From Anaerolineaceae bacterium UBA4890 (GTDB taxonomy: Bacteria > Chloroflexota > Anaerolineae > Anaerolineales > Anaerolineaceae): a stretch of 64,000 bases of DNA. Where the stretch lies: contig DHCY01000039.1 in NCBI GenBank assembly GCA_002399085.1, forward strand, positions 26,338-90,337, written 5' to 3'. The position numbers and the translations under genes are program-made. Shown here piece after piece: positions 15,199-21,816 of the stretch; the stretch's first letter is position 1, and every line of letters starts with the position of its first letter. The notes below the pieces were generated by a model. The model was not told the DNA's origin. It worked only from the letters and a program-made list of their open reading frames with translations, and searched no databases.

Positions 15199-15807
15199 TT
15201 ACTCCATCGTCTGGCGGTATGCCAGGGCGCGCTGCAGGGTGCTTTGGTCGGCGTATTCAATGTCCCCGCCCACCGGCAGCCCCCTCGCAAGGCGGCTTAC
15301 CTTGATGCCCATTGGTACGATGCGCTGCTGCAGGTATAGCGCAGTGGCATCGCCTTCCATTGAAGGGTTGGTGGCAATGATCACTTCTTTGGTCACGCCA
15401 TTCTTCAGCCGTTCGAGCAGCTGAAAAATCTTGATCTGGTCTGGTCCGATGCCCTCGATTGGAGAGAGCACGCCCATCAGCACGTGATACTTGCCCTGGT
15501 AGACACCTGTGCGCTCGATCGCCAGCACATCCAGCGGTTCTTCCACCACGCAGATGGTCTCGTCGCTGCGTTCTGACGAAGCGCAGATATCGCAAATTTC
15601 CTCCCCCTTGAGCGTAATGTTGAAACAGCGTTGACACTGCGAGGTCTCGCTCTTCAGCGCTTCCAACGCCTCCGCCAAATCAACTGAAAGGGCTTCCGGT
15701 GATTTGAGCAAAAAGAAAGCCAGCCTGGATGCCGACTTGGGACCGATACCAGGCAGGCGCGAAAATGCATCAATCAGGTTTTGAACCGGATCAGGAATTG
15801 AGCGCAT
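15199..15807 (-). CDS. recR: Recombination protein RecR
   Basis: A 202-residue RecR, the clamp-like mediator that helps RecO load RecA at gaps (RecFOR pathway). It has the helix-hairpin-helix LPGIGPKSASRLAF (about 18-31), a C4 zinc finger CQRCFNITLKGEEICDIC (57-74) and a Toprim domain from ICVVEEPLDVLAIE through the conserved TNPSMEGDATALYL to ARGLPVGGDIEYAD. Length is typical. It begins 3 nt after the ebfC stop, in the classic dnaX-ebfC-recR order. Confidence 0.98.
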   Translation of the reverse strand: MRSIPDPVQNLIDAFSRLPGIGPKSASRLAFFLLKSPEALSVDLAEALEALKSETSQCQRCFNITLKGEEICDICASSERSDETICVVEEPLDVLAIERTGVYQGKYHVLMGVLSPIEGIGPDQIKIFQLLERLKNGVTKEVIIATNPSMEGDATALYLQQRIVPMGIKVSRLARGLPVGGDIEYADQSTLQRALAYRQTME

Positions 15808-15810
15808 TGA

Positions 15811-16158
15811 CTAAAAACCCAAGCCCATTCCGCCCAGCATGCTGGTGAAGGGCGCCATCTTTTCTTCTGATAGCTTGCGGGAGCTCTCCAGGGCACTGTT
15901 GACTGCCACCATCACCAGGTCCTGCAGCATGTTGGCATCTGCGTCTTCCAGCAGACCCGGGTCGATCTCCACACCTTTACAGACCTGGTTGCCGCTCATC
16001 GTGACCGAGACAGCACCGCCGCCGGCAGTTTCTGTGACGGTCTCGTCTGCCAGTTCCGCCTGTGCCTGCGCCATCTGCTCCTGCAGCTTGGCAAACTGCG
16101 CCATCATACTTCCTTGTCCTTTGCTGCCTCCAGAGGGGGCGCGATATCCTTTAGCCAT
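15811..16158 (-). CDS. ebfC: YbaB/EbfC nucleoid-associated protein
   Basis: A 115-residue YbaB/EbfC family DNA-binding protein. After a Gly/Ser-rich leader (GYRAPSGGSKGQGS) come a helix QFAKLQEQMAQAQAELAD, the sheet with VSVTMSGNQVCKGVEIDPGL and a C-terminal helix LVMVAVNSALESSRKLSEEK. The family N-terminus is somewhat extended here. The ATG at 16158 follows the dnaX stop by one base and is preceded by AAAGGAAGAG; a longer frame start upstream would overlap dnaX. It is co-transcribed with dnaX and recR. Confidence 0.93.
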   Translation of the reverse strand: MAKGYRAPSGGSKGQGSMMAQFAKLQEQMAQAQAELADETVTETAGGGAVSVTMSGNQVCKGVEIDPGLLEDADANMLQDLVMVAVNSALESSRKLSEEKMAPFTSMLGGMGLGF

Positions 16159-16159
16159 G

Positions 16160-17797
16160 TTACTCTTCCTTTCCTGCCTGGGTGGGGTCGTTCTCCAGCA
16201 GCTCTCCATTTAAATTGTTGATTGCAAAATCGACCAAGTTGATCCCGGTTTTGCTACCCTTGGGTGTCAGATTGACCTTCTGGTCGCCTACGGTGCAGAT
16301 CAGGTTAATTTCGCGACCATAGACCTTGGCTAACATAAAGTTGATCAGTTTGCTTGACTTATCTTCCATCATGCGCTCGCGCAGCAGCTCGCTGGTAAAG
16401 TTGAGCACAATTGTGTCGCCACTCGCCTGTACCAGTTTGCCCGAATTGACTACTGCTGCCGTAATGCGGTTTTTTAATCCTACCTGGCGTTTCACGCGAT
16501 CCCACTGTGATTGTGCCAGTTCGAGCGTCAGGGGTGTGCCTGGAACGAACGCCGGGTCGGTTTCAGTAATTTCAATATCGGTACTCTGTGATTTTTTGGG
16601 AGCGGTTTTCTGTGTGGTTCCAGAATTTTCGCTCTCGTAAACAATTTCCTCATCTTTATCTGCGCGTGTTCTTCGCTTTGGCTGTTCTGGAGCATCAGCT
16701 TCAGTCACAAGAACCGGCTGGGGCGGATAGAGAGAGGTTGCCAATGCCATCTCGAGCCCCAAACCGGGGTGCCAGTTGGCTTTCAGGTCAGTGGAAGCTT
16801 CACTGAAAGCGCTGATGATGTTCACGAGTTGGGCGATCTCAAATTGCTCTGCCTGCTGGTTCATTTTTTCGCGAGTCTCAGGCGTGAGTTCGAGATCCTG
16901 ACCGGCTTGCAGTTTGATCACTAGCAAATCGCGCAGGTAATCGACCACCTGCCGGGCGTATTGACGTGGGTCGGTGCCGCCGTCGAGTGCTTTGTGGATG
17001 ATTTCGAGCCCGCCGCCGCTGTCTTCCTTCAGAATCGCATCCACCAGTTCGATCACCGACAGGCTTGTGGCGGTACCGAGCACTTCCTGTGCAATCTTGA
17101 GTGTGATCGTTTTTGACATGGATGAAAGCTGGTCGACCAGTGAAATGGCATCGCGCATCGAGCCGGTAGCTTGCCGGGCGATCAGGCTGAGCGCTTCTGG
17201 CTCGATCTTGATTTTCTCTTTTTTGGTTAGTTCGCTCAATTTCTTGACGATTGTGGGTACCGGGATGCGTCTGAATTCGTGACGCTGGCAGCGCGAAAGT
17301 ACGGTCGCGGGGATTTTGTGAATTTCCGTAGTACAGAGGATAAAAATCACATGTGCAGGCGGCTCTTCGAGCGTCTTGAGCAGCGCGTTGAAAGCGGATG
17401 TGCTGAGCATGTGCACTTCATCGACGATGTAGACCTTAAATTTGCCCTGTGATGGGGCGAAGTTGATCTTGTCGCGTAGTTCGCGCACATCGTCGACACT
17501 GGTGTTGGAGGCAGCGTCGATCTCGATCAGGTCCATGAAGCGTCCCTGGTTGACAGCCAAGCAGTTTTCGCATTTGTTGCATGGCTGGATAGTCTTGTCG
17601 GGGTCGAGACAATTGACCGCTTTGGCGAGCAGCCGGGCGCTGGTGGTCTTGCCGGTGCCTTTGGGTCCGGCGAAAAGATAGGCGTGCGCGACGCGGTCGG
17701 TGGCAATGGCATTGCGCAATGTTTGGACAATGTGGTCCTGACCGACAACTTCATCCCAAAGGGCGGGGCGCCAAACGCGATAGAATGCTTGTGACAT
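16160..17797 (-). CDS. dnaX: DNA polymerase III subunit gamma/tau
   Basis: A 545-residue clamp-loader ATPase. Residues 1-about 220 form the AAA+ core: VVGQDHIVQTLRNAI, Walker A FAGPKGTGKTTSARLLAK, the zinc cluster starting CNKCENC, Walker B YIVDEVHMLS and sensor 1 ILCTTEIHKIPATVLSRCQR. Domain III follows to about 360, then a charged linker and a C-terminal domain V-like region (SQWDRVKRQVGLKNRIT). Only one product is expected; the A6G run near codon 193 is out of phase for -1 slippage. AGGGAGA lies before the ATG. First gene of the dnaX-ebfC-recR unit. Confidence 0.97.
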   Translation of the reverse strand: MSQAFYRVWRPALWDEVVGQDHIVQTLRNAIATDRVAHAYLFAGPKGTGKTTSARLLAKAVNCLDPDKTIQPCNKCENCLAVNQGRFMDLIEIDAASNTSVDDVRELRDKINFAPSQGKFKVYIVDEVHMLSTSAFNALLKTLEEPPAHVIFILCTTEIHKIPATVLSRCQRHEFRRIPVPTIVKKLSELTKKEKIKIEPEALSLIARQATGSMRDAISLVDQLSSMSKTITLKIAQEVLGTATSLSVIELVDAILKEDSGGGLEIIHKALDGGTDPRQYARQVVDYLRDLLVIKLQAGQDLELTPETREKMNQQAEQFEIAQLVNIISAFSEASTDLKANWHPGLGLEMALATSLYPPQPVLVTEADAPEQPKRRTRADKDEEIVYESENSGTTQKTAPKKSQSTDIEITETDPAFVPGTPLTLELAQSQWDRVKRQVGLKNRITAAVVNSGKLVQASGDTIVLNFTSELLRERMMEDKSSKLINFMLAKVYGREINLICTVGDQKVNLTPKGSKTGINLVDFAINNLNGELLENDPTQAGKEE

Positions 17798-17817
17798 AAA
17801 TCTCCCTGCAAAAAGTA

Positions 17818-18333
17818 TTATGGAACCAGCCAGCTGGCGTGCTGCTGCCCGGATTGATCGAGCAGCTTAATCTGGCTGCCTGATGTCCAGAGCGCCTGGT
17901 CTGAGTTCCAGTAGAGTTCGATAACAGAGTTTGTACCATGTTTGGAATAGAGCCTGACGGCACCGTTCTTGTTCAACGTGAGTTGGGGTAGGCTGTAAGT
18001 CTCGCCCGAGGACGATGAGAGAGACCAGCCATTCAGATTGACACTCGAATCGCTTTGGTTGCGAATCAGAATGTACTCCACGTTGAGATCTCCCGCGCCG
18101 AAAACGCCCTCGATGCTGAGCAATCCGTCTGAAAGGGGTGCATCAGTCTCAGCCGAGACTTCCTGGTTGGCTTGTGAAGGTGCGCTTGCCAATGTTATTG
18201 CTGGAGTAAGCGTGGGTTTGGCTGTTAGGATGGGGGTTCCCCTCTGCCAAAGCCATAACACCAAAAGCATAGTCGCTGCTGAAACAACGATGTTAAGTAG
18301 CAAAAACGGGAAGGTCTTTTTCCAAAACGTCAT
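17818..18333 (-). CDS. Membrane-anchored lamin-tail-domain protein
   Basis: A 171-residue protein with an N-terminal hydrophobic helix (about 8-30, FPFLLLNIVVSAATMLLVLW) acting as anchor or signal, a Thr/Pro/Ser-rich spacer to about 70, and a lamin-tail (LTD) immunoglobulin-like fold in the C-terminal half: EYILIRNQSDSSVNLNGWSL, then SGETYSLPQLTL and VIELYWNSDQALW. The domain would sit outside the membrane. It lies 20 nt upstream of dnaX on the same strand and may share its transcript, although no functional link is known. Bacterial LTD proteins are poorly understood. Confidence 0.8.
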   Translation of the reverse strand: MTFWKKTFPFLLLNIVVSAATMLLVLWLWQRGTPILTAKPTLTPAITLASAPSQANQEVSAETDAPLSDGLLSIEGVFGAGDLNVEYILIRNQSDSSVNLNGWSLSSSSGETYSLPQLTLNKNGAVRLYSKHGTNSVIELYWNSDQALWTSGSQIKLLDQSGQQHASWLVP

Positions 18334-18580
18334 GATTTCTTTTGTTAATCATAGCATAAAAAGACCCCAAGGGCGCAGAATTAAAGGTGAGAGAAAGAGT
18401 CGAGCCAAAGTTGAACGGAGCGGGTTTATCTCCCTCCGCAACAGTCTTCCAGGCTAGCACAGCAGTTGGAGTCGAGCCCCAGCCGTATTGACATTGACAA
18501 ATTAGAGAGAATTAGTTGATCAGTAAACTTTAACAAAACGTTTACATTTTTTTTAATCAGATTTAACTAACACGGGTTAA

Positions 18581-18586
18581 TATAAT
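18581..18586 (+). promoter_or_regulatory. -10 box of a candidate small RNA
   Basis: A perfect TATAAT lies in a very AT-rich stretch (18530-18590). No convincing -35 exists at 16-18 nt; TTTAAC at 18562 is too close. Transcription would begin at about 18592, where a stem-forming sequence starts and no reading frame follows. Confidence 0.4.
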
Positions 18587-18590
18587 CAAC

Positions 18591-18710
18591 GTTCGTGCAA
18601 AAATTGTTTCTCTCCTTTCAAAGAGCACGGACAGGATCAAATTGTGAAAAAACAATTAGTAGATCGAAACTAAAACAGCCGCAGGTGAGGCGGCTGTTTT
18701 AGTTTAATTT
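18591..18710 (+). ncRNA. Candidate small structured RNA ending in a strong terminator
   Basis: A non-coding stretch in a 420-bp gap that folds locally: GTTCGTGC (18591-18598) pairs with GCACGGAC (18625-18632); AATTGT (18640-18645) pairs with ACAATT (18652-18657) around a GAAAAA loop; and a 13-bp perfect stem (18670-18682 with 18690-18702) is followed by T-rich AGTTTAATTT. A second AATTGT at 18602 could compete for the same ACAATT, which allows two alternative folds. No open reading frame or known RNA family was recognised. The remainder of the gap (18334-18580) shows only AT-rich sequence. Confidence 0.4.
18670..18702. terminator. Strong bidirectional terminator
   Basis: A perfect 13-bp stem CTAAAACAGCCGC/GCGGCTGTTTTAG with a 7-nt loop. 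A/T-rich tails on both sides let it work for cobB on the minus strand and for the candidate RNA on the plus strand. Confidence 0.9.
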
Positions 18711-18753
18711 ACAGATTGGGGAGGGAAGAGGGATTCCACTTTGATGGTACTGA

Positions 18754-19482
18754 CTATTGAATCGCCTCGTCCAAAAGCTCACCCAGTTCCTCGTGAAACA
18801 CATACGTAGCGGTGTGATCGTAAGGGGTGGGGTCGCGGTTGATAAGTACCAGCGCTTTTCCCCGGAAGTACTGCAACAAACCAGCCGCGGGGTAAACCAC
18901 CAGCGAAGTCCCGCCGACGATCATCAGGTCGGCTCTGCGTATCGCGTTTTGGGCTTCTGCCATCACGCGCTGATCCAGCATTTCACCATATAAGACCACA
19001 TCAGGTCTGATCATCCCACCGCATGGCGGGCAGAGCGGTACGCCTTCACCTTCCCACACCAGTGCTGCCGGGTAATCTCGATGGCACTTCATACAATAAA
19101 AACGCTGCATGCTGCCGTGGATCTCAAGCACATTTTTAGAGCCTGCTGCCTGATGCAAGCCGTCGATATTCTGGGTGATCACAGTCACATCCTGACGATT
19201 GGCTTCCAGCCGGGCAAGTGCCAGGTGAGCCAGGTTTGGTGTGGCATCCGGGTAATACAGATTCTCTCTTTTGTAGGTGTAGAACTCCTCGGGATGAGTG
19301 ACCATGAATGAATAACTCAGCATCTCTTCCGGAGAGTAATTCGTGTTCTGCTGGCGATTATAAAGCCCGGTTGCCGAGCGAAAATCAGGGATTCCAGAAC
19401 CTGTCGAAACCCCCGCGCCACCAAAAAAGACGATTCTTTCTGCTTCGTTGATCAATTGCTCCAGGATTTCTGCTGCTTTCAT
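18754..19482 (-). CDS. cobB: NAD-dependent protein deacylase (sirtuin)
   Basis: A 242-residue Sir2-family enzyme that removes acyl groups from lysines using NAD. It carries GAGVSTGSGIPDFRSATGLY (NAD site), TQNIDGLHQAAGS, the catalytic His in LEIHGSMQRFYC, a zinc site made by CMKC and CPPC, and the C-terminal VGGTSLVVYPAAGL and LINRDPTPYD. No Tyr-x-x-Arg pair typical of desuccinylases was confirmed, so the acyl preference is open. The start MKAAEIL is chosen because GAGGAGG lies just before it; an upstream ATG (19512) has no such site. It is a single-gene unit ending in the terminator at 18670. Confidence 0.95.
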   Translation of the reverse strand: MKAAEILEQLINEAERIVFFGGAGVSTGSGIPDFRSATGLYNRQQNTNYSPEEMLSYSFMVTHPEEFYTYKRENLYYPDATPNLAHLALARLEANRQDVTVITQNIDGLHQAAGSKNVLEIHGSMQRFYCMKCHRDYPAALVWEGEGVPLCPPCGGMIRPDVVLYGEMLDQRVMAEAQNAIRRADLMIVGGTSLVVYPAAGLLQYFRGKALVLINRDPTPYDHTATYVFHEELGELLDEAIQ

Positions 19483-19565
19483 TGGGTTGTTCCTCCTCAG
19501 TAGATCAGGCATTAATATCGCCTCCCTGCACAGTTAGTTGAACGCTCATAGAGGCAGACTGCCAC

Positions 19566-19641
19566 GGCCACTGCTACGAACACCAATGTGTTCTGTACAG
19601 ACCGATGTGGGTTGAGCCCACTCGGTCTAGTCGCAGTGACC
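19566..19641. repeat. Branched inverted repeat (REP-like)
   Basis: Outer arms GGCCACTGC (19566-19574) and GCAGTGACC (19633-19641) enclose a strong inner hairpin: AGACCGA-T-GTGGG, loop TTGAG, CCCACTCGGTCT (19599-19628). The sequence TCGCAGTGACCGAG at 19631-19644 recurs, inverted, twice at the window end (63903 and 63942). GGCAGACTGCCACG at 19553-19566 recurs near 47288. Confidence 0.65.
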
Positions 19642-19649
19642 GAGGGTTT

Positions 19650-20246
19650 CTAAACCGTTTCTAAGTTGCCTTCCGCCTTTTTTTTGCCAATTTTATTTAG
19701 CGGTGGCAGCCAGTTTACGAACAAGGCGACCGCAATACCGATGAGAGTGGCAACCACGCGCTCGAAAGTATAAACAAGCGGGTCTGTCTCTGTGATCGTA
19801 AGCATAATCAATAGGTAGACGATTGCGGTAATCGCCAGGGAACTGGGTTTCTTGATGATTACCATGAGCGCCATCAATGGAAATGAAAGCAACCCGACCA
19901 AAAGGTAAAAATTGATATTAGCAGGTTGTATTCCCCAGGTTTGACCCAGCAATACTGCAAAAACGTAGGCATAAATACCAGCGATAATCGTACCAAAGGT
20001 TCGGTCAACCGCTGATTGGAACGAAGTTTTTAAAGTCGGCTGCATACAGACGATGGTGGCGATGCTGGCATTATAAGGCGAACTGCCGCCGCGATAATAT
20101 TCGATCACCAGGCAGATTATCACTGCCAAAGCAGTCTTAATTACCCGCATACCGGGTGAGTTCTTTTCCAGGTAGCTTCCGATTTTATGGAGCAGATCGT
20201 TTTTTTGTTCGACTGTTTTCATTTCTTTAGGAGACGATGACTTCAT
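19650..20246 (-). CDS. FUSC-type (aromatic acid exporter family) membrane protein
   Basis: A 198-residue integral membrane protein of the aromatic-acid exporter/FUSC group. Five or six hydrophobic helices fill residues 35-185, including VIKTALAVIICLVIEYYRGG, the conserved YNASIATIVCMQPTLKTSFQ and DRTFGTIIAGIYAYVFAVLL, and it ends with a basic tail. It matches only the membrane half of larger family members, as many Gram-positive proteins do. GAGG lies 10 nt before the ATG. The substrate is unknown. Confidence 0.8.
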   Translation of the reverse strand: MKSSSPKEMKTVEQKNDLLHKIGSYLEKNSPGMRVIKTALAVIICLVIEYYRGGSSPYNASIATIVCMQPTLKTSFQSAVDRTFGTIIAGIYAYVFAVLLGQTWGIQPANINFYLLVGLLSFPLMALMVIIKKPSSLAITAIVYLLIMLTITETDPLVYTFERVVATLIGIAVALFVNWLPPLNKIGKKKAEGNLETV

Positions 20247-20322
20247 TATTTAATACCTCAAGATGTTTGCATAAGATATACCACAAGCCGCAAAATTGTG
20301 TTTTGAGACGCAATTCTCTTGT

Positions 20323-20328
20323 TATAAT
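20323..20328 (+). promoter_or_regulatory. -10 box of the exonuclease gene
   Basis: TATAAT 15 nt upstream of the ATG at 20344, followed by the ribosome site GGAGGA. Unlike the leaderless candidates, this gene has a normal short leader. Confidence 0.5.
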
Positions 20329-20343
20329 ATTTTCGGAGGAACC

Positions 20344-20922
20344 ATGCCCTATCCAACTGCCCACCCCAATGTAACAGAACGAGCCCGCCAGGTGATTGGA
20401 CTTAACCCGATTTTTCTGGACACCGAAACTACCGGTGTCGGGCTGTATGACCTGGTGATTGAAGTCGGAATTGTTGATCTTGATGGAAACGTTTTGTTCA
20501 ACAGTCTGATCAACCCCGGTCGCCCGATCCCCTCAGATTCGAGCAAAGTTCATGGAATTACGGATGATATGGTGGCGGATGCGCCTTCTTTGAACGAGGT
20601 GTGGCACGAAATTGAAGCTGTTTTGCGCAACCGCGCTATCGGCATCTATAACGCGGAGTTTGATTATCGCCTGATGAAGCAATCGGTAGACCATGCTGGT
20701 ATTCCGTGGAGCATTAGAAAGAATCAGGCTTTTTGCATGATGAATATGTTTGCTGCCTGGTACGGGGAGTGGAACCGACGAGCAAATAACTTCAGATCTC
20801 AAAAGCTGGAATTTGCCGGGAATTTCTGCGGCATTGACCTACCGAACAACCACCATGCCCTGGATGACGCCCGGCTGACAGCGGCATTGCTGCGCTACCT
20901 GGCGGAGTACGAGAAGAAGTAA
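20344..20922 (+). CDS. DnaQ-type 3'-5' exonuclease (DEDDh family)
   Basis: A 192-residue exonuclease like the proofreading epsilon subunit or RNase T. The three Exo motifs are intact: FLDTETTGVG (D, E), NAEFDYRLMKQSV (D) and NHHALDDARLTAALLRYL (H, D), together with KVHGITDDMVADAP. The start ATG at 20344 has GGAGGA 4 nt upstream and TATAAT before that; a longer frame upstream is rejected for that reason. The stop is followed by a T run and a repeat fragment. It is not next to polC or dnaE, so a role in general nucleic acid trimming is as likely as proofreading. Confidence 0.92.
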   Translation: MPYPTAHPNVTERARQVIGLNPIFLDTETTGVGLYDLVIEVGIVDLDGNVLFNSLINPGRPIPSDSSKVHGITDDMVADAPSLNEVWHEIEAVLRNRAIGIYNAEFDYRLMKQSVDHAGIPWSIRKNQAFCMMNMFAAWYGEWNRRANNFRSQKLEFAGNFCGIDLPNNHHALDDARLTAALLRYLAEYEKK

Positions 20923-20940
20923 CATTTTTTCCGATTGTTC

Positions 20941-20982
20941 GTCATCCTGAGGAAAGAAGGATCTGACCCAATACCGTAAAGA
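20941..20982. repeat. Fragment of the GTCAT-palindrome repeat family
   Basis: GTCATCCTGAGGAAAGAAGG, then ATCTGACCCA and ATACCGTAAAGAT, resembles the right arm, read inverted, of the units in the array at 30443-31047. It sits between the convergent exonuclease and DUF692 genes. Confidence 0.6.
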
Positions 20983-21014
20983 TAATTACTCAGTACACTT
21001 CTTGTCGCTATGGC

Positions 21015-21815
21015 TCAGGTTGCCAAAGAAATCTCACCAAAAATATCGTACAACAGCGGCACTTGTTCCTGCAGTGCTGAACGCTCGGTGCGCCAGCAGA
21101 AGACATCTCCGATTCCGCCATACTCATAAGCAACGATTTCCGGCTGGCGCCAGGCACCCGCACGGATTTGCTCTGCAGCCCAATTCACCACTTGCCAGTC
21201 ATCAGGCTGGAGTTCAAAATGATCGGTCGGGAAGTTGGCATACTCCCGGATTCCGGTTATGTGTAGTTCTGAGAGCCGCCCCAGGGGCAGTCTGGCGATG
21301 TAATCTTTGAAATCCATACCAAAGGCGTTGGCACTGATCTGAGCATGGGAAAGATCCAAAAGTAAGCCCAAATCACAATCCTCGATTATTGCTCGGATCA
21401 AATCCGGGTCGGCTGCCATCCTTAGATGGGGTAAGAATTCATGCCAGGGCAGGTTTTCGGCAACAATTTTCACACCAGGGAAGGCAGCGCTCAGGCTGGC
21501 AAGATCCTTTTTCCAGAGCCGGAGCATTGCTTTTCGATTTTCCGGACTGTCCGCTTCCAGGGCGAGATCATTAGAAAGGTGGATATTCAGGTGAGGTGTG
21601 TCGGTTGTGTTCAAAAAGCGATCAATCAAGCCAAAATTTAAAGACTGAATATTGTTCGCGCCAACCGATATTTCAAAATGAATATAAACCCGACCTAATG
21701 GTAGAGCTGCATTGACAATTCCATCCCATTCGGGGCATTTGAGCAAGTCAACCTTGACCGCACCTTCTTTAAGCAAATCTCCCAGATGGGTGGAGTAATT
21801 AACGGCAAACTTCAT
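21015..21815 (-). CDS. DUF692/MNIO-like TIM-barrel protein
   Basis: A 266-residue TIM-barrel protein of the xylose-isomerase-like superfamily, closest by motif to DUF692 (multinuclear non-heme iron oxidases such as MbnB and TglH). Potential metal ligands follow the family order: YIHFEIS, NIHLSND, AENLPWHEF, LLLDLSHAQISANAFG, SELHITG, DHFELQPDD, VAYEYGG. DUF692 enzymes act on cysteines of short peptides, but no precursor-peptide gene or partner protein is visible beside it. It begins one base after the ABC exporter stop on the same strand and is probably co-transcribed. A generic sugar-isomerase-like role remains possible. Confidence 0.7.
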   Translation of the reverse strand: MKFAVNYSTHLGDLLKEGAVKVDLLKCPEWDGIVNAALPLGRVYIHFEISVGANNIQSLNFGLIDRFLNTTDTPHLNIHLSNDLALEADSPENRKAMLRLWKKDLASLSAAFPGVKIVAENLPWHEFLPHLRMAADPDLIRAIIEDCDLGLLLDLSHAQISANAFGMDFKDYIARLPLGRLSELHITGIREYANFPTDHFELQPDDWQVVNWAAEQIRAGAWRQPEIVAYEYGGIGDVFCWRTERSALQEQVPLLYDIFGEISLAT

Positions 21816-21816
21816 A

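Noticed and set aside
17215..17235. A6G run in dnaX as a programmed frameshift
   Set aside because: The run is in the wrong phase for -1 slippage and lies within the AAA+ region, where truncation would destroy the protein.
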